Shown here in pieces: positions 18,292 to 31,285 of a stretch of DNA of 64,000 nt. The stretch spans positions 1,566,001 to 1,630,000 of the forward strand of contig NZ_CP061497.1 in the NCBI RefSeq assembly GCF_014678725.1, written 5' to 3'. The position numbers and the translations under genes were made by a program. The first letter of the stretch is position 1; every line of letters begins with the position of its first letter. A model generated the notes under the pieces. The model saw nothing but the letters and a program-made list of their open reading frames with translations, was not told where the DNA came from and made no database searches. This DNA is from Thermomonas sp. XSG (GTDB lineage Bacteria > Pseudomonadota > Gammaproteobacteria > Xanthomonadales > Xanthomonadaceae).

Positions 18292-18368
18292 GCGCCCGTA
18301 GCTCAGCCGGATAGAGTAGTGGCTTCCGAAGCCATTGGTCGGGGGTTCGAATCCCTCCGGGCGCGCCA
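18292..18368 (+). tRNA. tRNA-Arg (anticodon CCG)
   Basis: A 77-nt cloverleaf. The acceptor stem GCGCCCG (18292-18298) pairs with CGGGCGC (18358-18364), followed by discriminator G and encoded CCA (18366-18368). The anticodon stem GTGGC/GCCAT encloses loop TTCCGAA with CCG at 18326-18328. The T-arm GGGGGTTCGAATCCC is standard. It reads CGG arginine codons. A GAGAATGC -10-like element sits about 35 nt upstream (near 18255). Confidence 0.97.
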
Positions 18369-18464
18369 TTTTTTCAATGGAGGATCGTCTTGATCCTTCC
18401 GGTTCGGCGCCAACGTTCCGCTGGCGATTGCGCCTTGCGATCACATCGAATCCGCGCATCCACG

Positions 18465-19388
18465 ATGGCCAACGACCGAAATCCCCTGCCCGCTTCCGCC
18501 ACCGAGCCGCATTGGCGCGTGCGCCTGCGCCTGTACTGGGCGCTGGTTCGCGGCGATCGGCCGATCGGCTGGATGCTGCTGCTGTGGCCGACCTGGTGGG
18601 GGCTTTGGATCGCCGCCGACGGGGTGCCGCCACCATGGCCGCTGCTGGTGTTCTCGCTGGGGGTTTGGCTGACCCGTTCGGCCGGGTGCGTGATCAACGA
18701 CTACGCCGACCGCTGGCTGGATGGCAGCGTGGAGCGCACCAGGCATCGGCCGCTGGCCACCGGCGCGGTATCCGGGCGCGAGGCGCTGGTGGTGTTCGCG
18801 GTGCTGATGCTGGTGGCGTTCGCGCTGGTGCTGACGCTGAACCGGCTGACCATTTACATGAGCGTGGTCGGGGTGCTGCTGGCGGCCAGCTATCCGTACC
18901 TGAAGCGTTACACCTATCTGCCGCAGGTCTACCTGGGAATGGCCTTCGGCTGGGGCATCCCGATGGGCTTTGCGGCGCTGACCGGTGCGGTGCCGCCGGT
19001 GGCGTGGGTGCTGTACGTGGCCAACATCTTCTGGGCCACCGCCTACGACACCTGGTATGCGATGGTCGATCGCGACGACGACATCCGGATGGGGTCGAAG
19101 TCCACCGCGATCCTGTTCGGCGAGATGGACCTGGCGGCGCAGGGAGTGCTGTACGCCTGCATGTTCTTCGCGCTGGCGCTGGTCGGCCGCGAGGCCGGCA
19201 TGGGCGCCTGGTACTGGGGGGGCATGGGCGCCGCGTTGGTGCTGGTGGCCTGGGAGTTCGGGCTGGCGCGCGGGCGCGAGCGCGCGGCCTGCTTCCGCGC
19301 CTTCCTGCACAACAACTGGGTGGGGATGGCGCTGTTTGCAGGCATCGCGCTGGATTTCGCCCTGCGCGCGAAGGTGGTTGCGGCCTGA
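18465..19388 (+). CDS. ubiA: 4-hydroxybenzoate polyprenyltransferase
   Basis: 307 residues, polytopic (about eight or nine hydrophobic segments), UbiA family. It joins the polyprenyl tail to 4-hydroxybenzoate in ubiquinone synthesis at the inner membrane. Both Asp-rich motifs are present: [10 protein letters not shown] and [12 protein letters not shown], followed by the conserved [10 protein letters not shown]. The ATG at 18465 begins a normal-length protein; an in-frame ATG at 18390 would overlap little but adds non-conserved sequence. It lies alone, downstream of the tRNA gene and convergent with comF. Confidence 0.95.
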   Translation: MANDRNPLPASATEPHWRVRLRLYWALVRGDRPIGWMLLLWPTWWGLWIAADGVPPPWPLLVFSLGVWLTRSAGCVINDYADRWLDGSVERTRHRPLATGAVSGREALVVFAVLMLVAFALVLTLNRLTIYMSVVGVLLAASYPYLKRYTYLPQVYLGMAFGWGIPMGFAALTGAVPPVAWVLYVANIFWATAYDTWYAMVDRDDDIRMGSKSTAILFGEMDLAAQGVLYACMFFALALVGREAGMGAWYWGGMGAALVLVAWEFGLARGRERAACFRAFLHNNWVGMALFAGIALDFALRAKVVAA

Positions 19389-19404
19389 ACGCCGGGGTGG
19401 CGGC

Positions 19405-20127
19405 TCAGGCCACGCGCGCACACACCCACGCATCGATACGCGCCACGCCGGCCGCACGCAGGGCTTTGGCGGCGGCGTGCAGGGTGGCGCCGGTGGTCAT
19501 CACGTCGTCGACCAGCGCCACGTGCGCCGGCAATGTCGCCCGGGTATCCACGCAGAACGCGCCGCGCAGGTTGCGGCCGCGCGCGTCCGCGTCCAGCCGC
19601 GACTGCGCGCGGGTAGCCTTGCAGCGGTGCAGCAGCCGGGCGTGCAGCGGCAGGTCCAGCGCCTTGGCCAGCGGCCGCGCCAGTTCCAGCGTCTGGTCGT
19701 AGCCGCGCCGGCGCAGCCGCCCGCCGTGCAGTGGAACCGGCACCAGCGCCTGCGGGCGCGGCAGGCCGCTGAAATGCTCCGCCATGCACTGCGCCAGCAC
19801 CCGCCCGGCTGCGAAATCGCGATGGAACTTCAGCCGCGGCAGCAGTCGATCGAGCGGGAATGCGTAGTCGAAGGCGGCATGCGCCGCGTCCAGCGGCGGC
19901 GACTGGGCGACGCAGGCCGGACAGGTGGCGGGTTCAGGCATCGGCAAGGCGCAGCGCGGGCAGGCGTGGCGCTGGCGCGGCAAGGTGGCGTGGCAGGCGC
20001 CGCAGAGGTCACGGTCCGGCAGGCCGGGATCGCCGCAGACCAGGCAGCGCGGCGGGAACAGCCAGCACAGCGGCGCGCGCAGTCTGTCAACTTTGCTTGA
20101 TCCTGATTGGTTGACGGCAGTCGGCAT
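19405..20127 (-). CDS. comF: ComF family phosphoribosyltransferase-like protein
   Basis: 240 residues. The N-terminus has double zinc-finger-like Cys pairs (CLVCG...CGACH, CPRC, CPAC), and the C-terminal part is a PRTase fold with the PRPP-loop motif [14 protein letters not shown]. ComF proteins take part in DNA uptake and late competence steps; the biochemical activity is unsettled. I chose the ATG at 20127 (GGAA upstream). A longer in-frame ORF to 20325 runs into bioB and is rejected. The gene diverges from bioB with 49 bp between starts. Confidence 0.92.
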   Translation of the reverse strand: MPTAVNQSGSSKVDRLRAPLCWLFPPRCLVCGDPGLPDRDLCGACHATLPRQRHACPRCALPMPEPATCPACVAQSPPLDAAHAAFDYAFPLDRLLPRLKFHRDFAAGRVLAQCMAEHFSGLPRPQALVPVPLHGGRLRRRGYDQTLELARPLAKALDLPLHARLLHRCKATRAQSRLDADARGRNLRGAFCVDTRATLPAHVALVDDVMTTGATLHAAAKALRAAGVARIDAWVCARVA

Positions 20128-20139
20128 GCGTTCCAGACT
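20111..20139 (+). promoter_or_regulatory. Candidate bioB promoter
   Basis: TTGACG (20111-20116), a 17-bp spacer and CAGACT (20134-20139) lie 38-66 bp before the bioB ATG and overlap the first codons of the divergent comF. The -35 is good and the -10 weak. No BirA operator-like palindrome is apparent. Confidence 0.4.
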
Positions 20140-20176
20140 GCCCGCCTTCGCGCCCTGCGTCAGTCGGAAAACCCCC

Positions 20177-21211
20177 ATGCCCGAGGTCGTCGCTTTTCCC
20201 ATCCGCCATGACTGGAGCCGCAGCGAAGTGGAAGCGCTGTTCGCGCTGCCCTTCACCGAGCTGCTCCATCGCGCCGCCAGCGCCCACCGCCAGCACTTCG
20301 ACCCGAGCGAGGTGCAGGTGTCCACCCTGCTGTCGGTGAAGACCGGCGGCTGCCCGGAGGATTGCGCTTACTGCCCGCAGGCGGCGCGCTACCACACCGG
20401 CGTGGACGCGACCAAGCTGATGGACCCGGCCGAGGTGGTGGAGAAGGCGCGCCAGGCCAAGGCCGCCGGCGCTTCGCGCTTCTGCATGGGCGCGGCCTGG
20501 CGTTCGCCGAAGGACCGCGACATCCCGAAGGTCGTCGAGATGATCCGCGAGGTGAAGGCGCTGGGGCTGGAGACCTGCGCCACCCTCGGCATGCTCAGCG
20601 GCGGTCAGGCGCGCGCGCTGAAGGACGCCGGGCTCGACTACTACAACCACAACATCGACACCGACCCCGAGTTCTACGGCGACGTGATCCACACCCGCCA
20701 GATGCAGGACCGCTTCGACACCCTCGCGCGGGTGCGCGATGCCGGCATGAAAACCTGCTGCGGCGGCATCGTCGGCATGGGCGAGTCGCGCCGCCAGCGC
20801 GCCGGGTTGCTGATGACGCTGGCCAACCTGCCGGCGCACCCGGATTCGGTGCCGATCAACCGGCTGGTGCAGGTGGAAGGCACGCCGCTGCACGGCACCG
20901 TCGAGCTGGATCCGTTCGAATTTGTGCGCACGGTCGCAGTGGCCCGGATCCTGATGCCGAAATCGATGGTCCGGCTGTCCGCGGGCCGTGAGACGATGTC
21001 CGACGAGCTGCAGGCGCTGTGTTTTGCCGCAGGGGCGAATTCGATCTTCCACGGGGAGAAGCTGTTGACCACCGGCAATCCGGATACCGGGCGCGACCAG
21101 GCGCTGTTCGAACGCCTCGGCCTGCGACCGATGCAGGTCGACGCAGTGCGCGACGACAGCATCGACGCCTGCACCGCCACGGTGCATGCCGGCATCACCG
21201 AAGCGGCCTGA
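20177..21211 (+). CDS. bioB: Biotin synthase
   Basis: 344 residues, radical-SAM biotin synthase, which inserts sulphur into dethiobiotin. The cluster motif CPEDCAYC gives the SAM cluster ligands C59, C63 and C66. Family blocks [29 protein letters not shown] and [11 protein letters not shown] are intact, as is the C-terminal [14 protein letters not shown]. The ATG at 20177 is preceded by CGGAAAA. The stop lies one base from the bioF ATG, so the pair is an operon. Confidence 0.97.
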   Translation: MPEVVAFPIRHDWSRSEVEALFALPFTELLHRAASAHRQHFDPSEVQVSTLLSVKTGGCPEDCAYCPQAARYHTGVDATKLMDPAEVVEKARQAKAAGASRFCMGAAWRSPKDRDIPKVVEMIREVKALGLETCATLGMLSGGQARALKDAGLDYYNHNIDTDPEFYGDVIHTRQMQDRFDTLARVRDAGMKTCCGGIVGMGESRRQRAGLLMTLANLPAHPDSVPINRLVQVEGTPLHGTVELDPFEFVRTVAVARILMPKSMVRLSAGRETMSDELQALCFAAGANSIFHGEKLLTTGNPDTGRDQALFERLGLRPMQVDAVRDDSIDACTATVHAGITEAA

Positions 21212-21212
21212 A

Positions 21213-22433
21213 ATGGCACGCGAGTCGCTGCCCGCCCGCATCGCCGCGCAGCGTGAACGACGCGCCGCCGAGCAGCGCATCCGCGTCCGCCGCAGCGTGC
21301 TGCATCGCGACGGCGCACGCTGCGAGGTGATGGGCGCCGACGGCGTGCCGCGCTGGCTGCTGAATTTCTGCGGCAACGACTACCTGGGCCTGTCGCAGCA
21401 GTTCGCGGTGGCCGGGGCCTTGCAGGACATGGCCTCGCGCGAGGGCGCCGGCGGCGTCGCCTCGCACCTGGTCTGCGGCCACCATGCCGCCCACGAAGCG
21501 CTGGAGCGCGAAGTCGCCGAATGGCTGGGCGTGCCGGCGGCGCTGCTGTTTGGCAGCGGCTACCTGGCCAACCTGGCGGTGCTGCAGGCGCTGCTGGGCA
21601 AGGGCGATGTCTGCGTGCAGGACCGGCTCAACCACGCCAGCCTGATCGACGGCGCGCAGCTGGCCGGCTGCGCCCTGCGCCGCTACCCGCATGCCGACGC
21701 CGAGGCCGCCCTGCGGCAGCTGCGCGCCTGGCCGGATGGCGCCGCGCTGCTGGCCACCGACGGCGTGTTCAGCATGGACGGCGACATTGCGCCGCTGAAG
21801 CAGCTTGCGCTGGTGGCGCGGGTGCAGCGCGCGACCCTGTACGTGGACGACGCCCATGGCATTGGCGTGCTGGGCGAGGAGGGCCGCGGCAGTATTGATG
21901 ACGCCGGGCTGGACAGCGCCGCCGTGCCCCTGCGCCTGGTCACCCTGGGCAAGGCGCTGGGCAGCTATGGCGCTGTAGTCGCCGGCGAGGCCGACCTGGT
22001 CCGCCACCTGGCCGAAACCGCGCGTCCCTATATCTACACCACCGCGCTGCCGCCGGCGCAGGCCGCCGCCTCGCTGGCGGCGGTCAAGCTGGCGCGTCGC
22101 GAGCACTGGCGTCGCGAGAGGCTGGCTGCGCTGGTGCAGCGCTTCCGCGCCGGCGCCCGCCGCCACGAACTGGAACTGCTGCCTTCCGATACGCCGATCC
22201 AGCCGCTGCTGTGCGGCGCCGATGCGGACGCGCTGGCGATGGCAGCGGCGCTGGAGCGGCAGGGGTTCTGGGTGGCGGCGATCCGTCCGCCCACCGTGCC
22301 GGAGGGCGGTGCGCGCCTCCGCATCACCCTGTCGGCCGCGCATACCGAAGGCGACGTCGACAAGCTGCTGGACGCGTTAGCGCGCGCGCGAGACTACGCG
22401 CGGGCCGGCGTGTTCGCCGCTGCCGGCACCTGA
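21213..22433 (+). CDS. bioF: 8-amino-7-oxononanoate synthase
   Basis: 406 residues, PLP-dependent alpha-oxoamine synthase. It condenses pimeloyl-ACP with alanine, the first committed step of the biotin ring. Visible blocks are [42 protein letters not shown] and the PLP-lysine region [15 protein letters not shown]. The ATG follows the bioB stop by 1 nt. An in-frame ATG at 21186 inside bioB is rejected. Confidence 0.97.
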   Translation: MARESLPARIAAQRERRAAEQRIRVRRSVLHRDGARCEVMGADGVPRWLLNFCGNDYLGLSQQFAVAGALQDMASREGAGGVASHLVCGHHAAHEALEREVAEWLGVPAALLFGSGYLANLAVLQALLGKGDVCVQDRLNHASLIDGAQLAGCALRRYPHADAEAALRQLRAWPDGAALLATDGVFSMDGDIAPLKQLALVARVQRATLYVDDAHGIGVLGEEGRGSIDDAGLDSAAVPLRLVTLGKALGSYGAVVAGEADLVRHLAETARPYIYTTALPPAQAAASLAAVKLARREHWRRERLAALVQRFRAGARRHELELLPSDTPIQPLLCGADADALAMAAALERQGFWVAAIRPPTVPEGGARLRITLSAAHTEGDVDKLLDALARARDYARAGVFAAAGT

Positions 22434-22472
22434 GGCAGTGGCGCCGCGCGTTCGCCTCGGCGACGCTGCGCG

Positions 22473-23945
22473 CTACACGCCGCCGATGCAGACGTACTTC
22501 AGCTCGGTGTAGTCGTCGAGGCCGTGCTTCGAGCCCTCACGGCCGCTGCCGGACTGCTTCACCCCGCCGAATGGAGCCACCTCGGTGGAAATCAGCCCGG
22601 TGTTGATGCCCACCATGCCGGCCTGCAGCGCCTCCGACACCCGCCAGCTGCGGGCGAGGTCGCGGGTGTAGAAATACGCCGCCAGCCCGAACGGCGTGGC
22701 GTTGGCGCGGCGCAGTACCTCTTCTTCGCTGTCGAAGCGCAGCAGCGGCGCCACCGGGCCGAACGTTTCCTCGCGCGCCGGCAGCATGTCGTCGTTGGCA
22801 TCCAGCAGCACGGTGGGTTCGAAGAAGGTGCCGCCCAGCGGGTGGCGCCGGCCGCCGATGGCGAGGCGCGCGCCCTTCGCCAGCGCATCGGCGATGTGCG
22901 CTTCGACCTTGGCCAGCGCCTTGGCGTCGATCAGCGGTCCCTGGTCGGTGTCACCCCGCAGGCCGTCACCCACCCGCAGCGCACGCACCGCCGCGACGAG
23001 TTTTTCCGCGAACGCCTCGTAGACGCCCGCCTGCACGAACAGCCGGTTGGCGCAGATGCAGGTCTGCCCGGTGTTGCGGAACTTGCTGGCGATGGCGCCT
23101 GCCACTGCGGCATCCAGGTCGGCATCGTCGAACACGATGAAGGGCGCGTTGCCGCCCAATTCCAGCGACAGCCGCTTGAGGTCGGTCGCGCACTGCGCCA
23201 TCAGCTGCTTGCCCACCGCGGTGGAGCCGGTGAAGCCGAGCTTGCGGACCTTCGGGTTGGCGGTCATCTCGGCACCGATGGCGGGCGCGTCGTCGCCGGT
23301 CACGATGTTCATCACGCCCGGCGGCAGCCCGGCGCGTTCGCCGATCACGCCCAGCGCCAGCGCCGAGAACGGCGTCTGCAGCGCCGGTTTGCAGACCACC
23401 GTGCAGCCCGCTGCGAGTGCCGGTCCCAGCTTGCGGCCCAGCATCGCCGAGGGGAAATTCCACGGCGTGATCGCGGCGACCACGCCCACCGGCTGGCGCA
23501 GGGTGAGGATGCGCTTGTCGGCGGCATGGCCGGGGACGGTGTCGCCGTCCATGCGCTTGGCCTGCTCGCCGAACCATTCGAAATAGCTGGCCGAATACGC
23601 GATCTCGCCCAGCGCTTCCGCCAGCGGCTTGCCCTGTTCGGCGGTCATCAGCACGGCCAGGTCGTGCTGGTGCTGCATCATCAGGTCGTGCATCCGGCGC
23701 AGTACCTGCGCCCGCTGTTTCGCGGGCATGCCGGCCCATGCCGGAAAGGCGGCGTGGGCGGCATCGATGGCCTGGCGGGTTTCCGCCGCGCCCATGTCCG
23801 GCACCGTGCCCAGCAGCGCCCCGCTGGCGGGATTGCGCACTTCGCAGCGGCCGCCGGCGTGCGCGTCGCGCCATTGCCCGGCCACCAGCGCCTGCTCGCG
23901 CCACAGCCCGGAATCGGCGAGGGATGGCTGGCGGCTGGCATGCAT
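22473..23945 (-). CDS. gabD: NAD(P)-dependent succinate-semialdehyde dehydrogenase
   Basis: 490 residues, aldehyde dehydrogenase superfamily, closest by motif to GabD. The cofactor and active-site elements are ITPWNFPSAMLGRK, GFTGSTAVGKQLM, the general base in LSLELGGNAPFIVFDDAD and the catalytic Cys in NTGQTCICANR. The C-terminal APFGGVKQSGSGREGSKHG is typical of SSADHs, which oxidise succinate semialdehyde to succinate. GGAG lies about 8 nt before the ATG. It lies on the opposite strand between the two biotin gene pairs, convergent with bioF and divergent from bioH. Substrate preference is inferred. Confidence 0.9.
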   Translation of the reverse strand: MHASRQPSLADSGLWREQALVAGQWRDAHAGGRCEVRNPASGALLGTVPDMGAAETRQAIDAAHAAFPAWAGMPAKQRAQVLRRMHDLMMQHQHDLAVLMTAEQGKPLAEALGEIAYSASYFEWFGEQAKRMDGDTVPGHAADKRILTLRQPVGVVAAITPWNFPSAMLGRKLGPALAAGCTVVCKPALQTPFSALALGVIGERAGLPPGVMNIVTGDDAPAIGAEMTANPKVRKLGFTGSTAVGKQLMAQCATDLKRLSLELGGNAPFIVFDDADLDAAVAGAIASKFRNTGQTCICANRLFVQAGVYEAFAEKLVAAVRALRVGDGLRGDTDQGPLIDAKALAKVEAHIADALAKGARLAIGGRRHPLGGTFFEPTVLLDANDDMLPAREETFGPVAPLLRFDSEEEVLRRANATPFGLAAYFYTRDLARSWRVSEALQAGMVGINTGLISTEVAPFGGVKQSGSGREGSKHGLDDYTELKYVCIGGV

Positions 23946-24005
23946 GAGGGGCTCCAGTGGCTGGGTGATCCGCCCACGATACGGCGGGCGGGATCGGCTT
24001 CGCGC

Positions 24006-24011
24006 GATAAT
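24006..24011 (+). promoter_or_regulatory. -10 element upstream of bioH
   Basis: GATAAT (5 of 6 matches to consensus) lies 43 bp before the bioH ATG within GCGATAATGCGCG. No good -35 is seen. The same GATAATGC core occurs before mnmG. Confidence 0.4.
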
Positions 24012-24053
24012 GCGCGGTTCCGGAACCCGCCGCGCGCTGTTGGCGCGAGATCA

Positions 24054-24830
24054 ATGAACAAGCTGCATGTGGAAATCGCGGGCAGCGGTCCGCCGCTGGT
24101 GCTGCTGCACGGCTGGGCCATGCACGGCGGCATTTTCGCGCCGCTGGTCGAGGCGCTGCACGCGCACCGCACCCTGCACGTGGTGGACCTGCCCGGCCAC
24201 GGCCACAGCCGTGACAGCGGGGTGCCGCTGCAGCTCGACGCTTGCGCGCAGGCGCTGCTGGAATCGCTGCCGGTGGCGCCGTGGTGCGGCTGGTCGCTGG
24301 GCGGGCTGGTGGCGCTGCGCGCGGCGTCGCTGCAGCCGTCGCGCGTGCCGGCGCTGGCGATGGTCTGCGCCACGCCGAAGTTCGTGGTGGCCGCGGACTG
24401 GCCGCAGGGCATGCCAGCCGAGGTATTCCACGGCTTCGCCGATGGCCTGCGGCTGGACTGGCAGGCCACCATCGACCGCTTCATCGCGCTGGAGGCGTTC
24501 GGCTCCGACCACATGCGCGAGGAGCTGCGGATGCTGCGCGACGCGGTGCTGGCGCACGGCGAACCGTCGCCGCGGGTACTGGCGGAAGGCCTGCAGGCGC
24601 TGGAAACCGGCGACCTGCGCGAGAGCCTGCCGGCGCTGGCCATGCCCAGCCTGTGGATCAGCGGGCGTCGCGACCGGCTGGTCAATCCCGCGGCGATGCA
24701 GGCCGCCGCCGCGCTGGCAGCGGATGCGCGCTACCTCCAGATCGAGCATGCCGGCCACGCGCCGTTCCTGACCCACGCAGATGCCGTGGCCGATGCGATG
24801 CTGGGCTTCCTCGCGGAGGCAGGCGCATGA
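24054..24830 (+). CDS. bioH: Pimeloyl-ACP methyl ester carboxylesterase
   Basis: 258 residues, alpha/beta hydrolase matching BioH in length and order. The nucleophile is S81 in GWSLGG, the Asp lies in SGRRDRLVNP and the His in HAGHAPFLTH. BioH removes the methyl group from pimeloyl-ACP methyl ester, ending the chain-building phase begun by BioC. Its stop overlaps the bioC start (ATGA), so the opposing methyltransferase and esterase are made together. Confidence 0.93.
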   Translation: MNKLHVEIAGSGPPLVLLHGWAMHGGIFAPLVEALHAHRTLHVVDLPGHGHSRDSGVPLQLDACAQALLESLPVAPWCGWSLGGLVALRAASLQPSRVPALAMVCATPKFVVAADWPQGMPAEVFHGFADGLRLDWQATIDRFIALEAFGSDHMREELRMLRDAVLAHGEPSPRVLAEGLQALETGDLRESLPALAMPSLWISGRRDRLVNPAAMQAAAALAADARYLQIEHAGHAPFLTHADAVADAMLGFLAEAGA

Positions 24831-25747
24831 GTGCACTGTTCGACGCCCGGCAGGTGCGGCGCGCGTTCTCGCGGTCGGCGGCCAGCTACGACGCGGTGGC
24901 GCAGCTGCAGCGCCTGGCCGAGGCGCGGCTGATCGAATCGCTGGACTACCTCGACGATCCCGCGCTGGCGCGCAAGCCGCCGCAACGCGTGCTCGACCTC
25001 GGCAGCGGCACCGGCCACGCCAGCGCGCTGCTGCAGCAGCGCTGGCCGAAGGCGGAGATCCTGTCGCTGGACCTGGCCCTGCCGATGCTGCGGCAGGCGC
25101 GCGCCGCGTCGAAGCCGTCCCCGCGCTGGCTGCCCAACCCGTTCGCGCGCGCGCCGGTGCAGGTCTGCGCCGATGCGCGCCAGCTGCCGCTGGCCGACGG
25201 CAGCGTGGATGTGCTGTTCTCCAACCTGTGCCTGCAGTGGGTGGAAGACCTCGACGGCGTGCTCAACGGCTTCCGCCGGGTGCTGAAACCGCAGGGCCTG
25301 CTGTTGTTCTCCACCTTTGGCCCGGAAACCCTGTGGGAACTCCGCGGCGCGTTCGCGCAGGCGGACGCCGCCCCGCACGTCAGCCCGTTCGTGGATACCG
25401 CGGGCATCGGCGATGCGCTCGTCAACGCCGGCTTCTTCCAGCCGGTGGTGGATCGCGACGAGGAGATCACCGTGTATCCGGACATGCCGGCGCTGATGCA
25501 CGAGCTGCGGGCGCTGGGCGCGACCAACGCGCTGGCCGGACGCCGCGCCACCCTGACCGGGCGCGGGCGTTTTGCCGCCGCCGCCGCCGCGTATGAAGCG
25601 CATCGCCTCGATGCCGGCCTGCCGGCGACCTGGGAAATCATCAGCGCGATGGCCTGGGCGCCGGAGCCGGGCGCGCCGATCCGCGAGGGCGGCGCCGACC
25701 TCGCGGCGGTGCCGGTCTCGCGCATCCCGATCCGGCGGCGCGGATGA
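24827..25747 (+). CDS. bioC: Malonyl-ACP O-methyltransferase
   Basis: 306 residues, class I SAM methyltransferase. It begins with the BioC-type FSRSAASYDAVAQLQRLAEARL, followed by SAM motif I VLDLGSGTGHASALL and LFSNLCLQWVEDLD. It methylates malonyl-ACP so that fatty-acid synthase will elongate it to pimeloyl. It overlaps bioH in front and the transporter gene behind (ATGA at 25744-25747). Confidence 0.93.
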   Translation: MSALFDARQVRRAFSRSAASYDAVAQLQRLAEARLIESLDYLDDPALARKPPQRVLDLGSGTGHASALLQQRWPKAEILSLDLALPMLRQARAASKPSPRWLPNPFARAPVQVCADARQLPLADGSVDVLFSNLCLQWVEDLDGVLNGFRRVLKPQGLLLFSTFGPETLWELRGAFAQADAAPHVSPFVDTAGIGDALVNAGFFQPVVDRDEEITVYPDMPALMHELRALGATNALAGRRATLTGRGRFAAAAAAYEAHRLDAGLPATWEIISAMAWAPEPGAPIREGGADLAAVPVSRIPIRRRG

Positions 25748-26736
25748 GCCCGTCGCGACGCGCCCTGCTGGCGGTCGGACTGTCGCTGCTCTCGGCGCTG
25801 TTCTTCACCGCCACCTACGTGCTCAATCGCGCCGCGGCGCTGGAGGGCGGGCACTGGGCCTGGACCGCGGCGCTGCGCTATCTGTTCGTGCTGCCGCTGA
25901 TGCTGCCGCTGATGCCGTGGCAGGGCGGGGTGGCGCCGGTGTGGAAGGCCATCCGCGCCGCGCCCGGCGCGTGGCTGCTGTGGAGCGGGATCGGGTTCTT
26001 CCTGTTCTACGTGCTGCTCTGCCATGCCGCCGCCAGCGGTCCATCGTGGCTGGTCGCGGGCACTTTCCAGGTGACCGCGCTGGCCGGGATGCTGTGCGCG
26101 CCGCTGCTCTACGACGATGCGCGCGCGCGGATCCCGCGTGCCGGCTTCGCGGTGGCCGCGCTGATCGTGGCCGGCGTGCTGCTGATGCAGCGCGGCCATG
26201 CGCACGGCGCGCTGGATGCGCAGGCGTGGGTGGCGCTGGCCTGCGTGGCCGCCAGCGCGTTCGCCTATCCGCTGGGCAACCGTGGGCTGCTGCTGCACCT
26301 GGAGAAACGGGGTGTCGAACTCAATGCCACCCAACGGGTGTTCGGCCTGACCCTCGCCAGCCAGCCGGCATGGCTGGCGCTGTCGCTGTGGGCGTGGACG
26401 CAGGCGGGGCCGCCGCCCGCGGCGCAGGTGGGGCTGGCGTTCGGGGTGGCGCTGAGTGCCGGCGTGGTCGCCACCATCCTGTTTTTCCAAGCCACCGGCA
26501 TGGTCCGAGACAACGGCACCGCACTGGGCGCGGTGGAGGCGATGCAGGCGGCGGAGGTGCTGTTCGCTGCGCTGCTGGGTGCATTGTTCCTGGGTGAGGC
26601 CTGGCCGCGCGACCAGGCCCTGCTGGGTGCGCTGGTGGTGGTGGCGGGCATCGCCCTGTTCGCCTGGGTGGTGGCCCGCGAGGCCGCCCGCGATCATCGC
26701 GAGCTGCGTGCCCTGCGCAGCGATCGCGGGAGTTGA
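25744..26736 (+). CDS. DMT-superfamily (EmrE/EamA-like) transporter
   Basis: 330 residues with about ten hydrophobic segments in two halves, e.g. LLAVGLSLLSALFFTATYVLNRAAALEGG and VALSAGVVATILFFQATGMV. It ends with a basic cytoplasmic tail. It resembles the putative multidrug-resistance efflux branch of the drug/metabolite transporters. Its start overlaps the bioC stop, so it is co-transcribed with bioHC. A role in biotin or precursor movement is possible but unsupported by any residue I can point to. Confidence 0.8.
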   Translation: MSPSRRALLAVGLSLLSALFFTATYVLNRAAALEGGHWAWTAALRYLFVLPLMLPLMPWQGGVAPVWKAIRAAPGAWLLWSGIGFFLFYVLLCHAAASGPSWLVAGTFQVTALAGMLCAPLLYDDARARIPRAGFAVAALIVAGVLLMQRGHAHGALDAQAWVALACVAASAFAYPLGNRGLLLHLEKRGVELNATQRVFGLTLASQPAWLALSLWAWTQAGPPPAAQVGLAFGVALSAGVVATILFFQATGMVRDNGTALGAVEAMQAAEVLFAALLGALFLGEAWPRDQALLGALVVVAGIALFAWVVAREAARDHRELRALRSDRGS

Positions 26737-26790
26737 CGCGGTCTCCACGCACGAGGGGTTAGGCTAGGGCGTTTCCCAACGGGTCTGCGC

Positions 26791-29885
<3,095 letters not shown>

Positions 29886-29889
<4 letters not shown>

Positions 29890-30710
29890 ACGAGGAGGCG
29901 CTGTTCGACCTGGAAGTGCGGCTGTTGCTGGAGGCGCTGTTCCAGCGCTACCACCACGATTTCCGCGACTACGCCATGGCCTCGGTGCGACGGCGGGTGC
30001 GCCAGGCCATGCAGCGGCTGGACTGCCAGCGCGTGTCCGACCTGCAGCACCGCATCCTGCACGAGCCGGATGCGTTCGCGCAGGCACTGCCGTCCTTCAC
30101 CGTGCAGGTTTCGGAGATGTTCCGCGACCCCGCCTACTTCCTGGCGCTGCGCGAGCACGTGGTGCCGGTGTTGCGCACCTATCCGTCGCTGAAGCTGTGG
30201 GTGGCCGGCTGCAGCCATGGCGAGGAAGTCTGGTCGCTGGCGATCCTGCTGGCCGAGGAGGGGCTGCTGGAGCGCACCCTGATCTACGCCACCGACATCA
30301 ACCCGCAGGCGCTGCGCGCGGCCGAAAGCGCGACTTACGAGACCCGGCGGATCACCGGCTTCAGCCGGAACTACCAAGCTGCCGGCGGCACCGGCTCGCT
30401 GGCCGATTACTACAGCAGTGCCTATGGCCGCGCGGTGTTCGATCGCCGCCTGCGCAAGCACGTGGTGTTTGCCGACCACAGCCTGGCCACCGACGCGGTG
30501 TTTTCGGAAGTGCACATGGTGTCCTGCCGCAACGTGCTGATCTACTTCAATGCCGGGCTGCAGGACCGCGCGATCGGCCTGTTCCGCGAGGCCCTGGTGC
30601 ATCGTGGCTTCCTTGGCCTTGGCAGCCGCGAGTCGCTGCGCTTCGGCGCCAATGCCGACGCGTTCGAGCCGCTGGTGCCGGCGCAGAAGCTGTTCCGGAA
30701 GCGGACATGA
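29886..30710 (+). CDS. CheR-family glutamate methyltransferase
   Basis: 274 residues, CheR-like SAM methyltransferase. The N-terminal helical part has YHHDFRDYAMASVRRRV, and the catalytic part has TVQVSEMFRDPAYF, VAGCSHGEEVWSLAILL, YATDINPQAL and SCRNVLIYFN. No pentapeptide-tethering or TPR region is present. I chose the GTG at 29886 because it overlaps the kinase stop (GTGA); a GTG at 29874 is also possible. With no chemoreceptor gene nearby, the target is more likely a signalling partner of the cassette than a classical MCP. Confidence 0.9.
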
Positions 30711-31285
30711 GCCTCCTGCAACCGACGCCGCGGGCGATCGTGATCGGTGCTTCCGCCGGCGGCGTGCTGGCGGTGCGCGAACTGCTGTCCGGCCTGCCGG
30801 CCGACTTCCCCTGCGCGCTGCTGGTGGTGATCCACCTTCCTCGCGGGCGCCCCAGCCAGCTGGCGGAAGTGATGGATGGCGCCGTTGCCCTGCCGGTGAT
30901 GGAAGCCGAGGACAAGCAGCCCATCCTGCCCGGCCAGGTGCTGCTGGCGCCGCCGGACTACCACCTGATGGTCGAGGACGACGGGCACGTGGCGCTGTCG
31001 GTGGATGCGCCACCGATGTACTCGATGCCGTCGATCGACGTGCTGTTCGAATCCGCCGCGCATGTCTGGCAGCATGAACTGCTGGCGATCGTGCTGACCG
31101 GCGCCAGCGCTGATGGTGCGCAGGGCGCGGCCGCGGTCCGTCGCGCCGGGGGGCGGGTGTGGGTGCAGGATCCCGGCGAGGCGGAAATGCCGATGATGCC
31201 GGCAGCGGCGCTGGCGGCCGCGGGCGCCGATGCCGTGCTCACGCTGAAACAGATGGTCCAGCAACTGGCGGGGGTGGGTCGATGA
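30707..31285 (+). CDS. CheB-type methylesterase/deamidase domain without receiver
   Basis: 192 residues comprising only the CheB catalytic domain. The triad is S16 (IGASAGG), H43 (VVIHLPRG) and D136 (VLTGASADGAQG). Canonical CheB has an N-terminal receiver that controls activity; here it is absent, so control must come from protein contacts or from the kinase receivers next door. It overlaps cheR (ATGA) and the next gene (ATGA). Confidence 0.92.
   Translation: MSLLQPTPRAIVIGASAGGVLAVRELLSGLPADFPCALLVVIHLPRGRPSQLAEVMDGAVALPVMEAEDKQPILPGQVLLAPPDYHLMVEDDGHVALSVDAPPMYSMPSIDVLFESAAHVWQHELLAIVLTGASADGAQGAAAVRRAGGRVWVQDPGEAEMPMMPAAALAAAGADAVLTLKQMVQQLAGVGR

Noticed and set aside
20128-20325. N-terminal extension of comF
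   Set aside because: It would overlap the start of bioB on the other strand and precedes the zinc-finger region where ComF normally begins.
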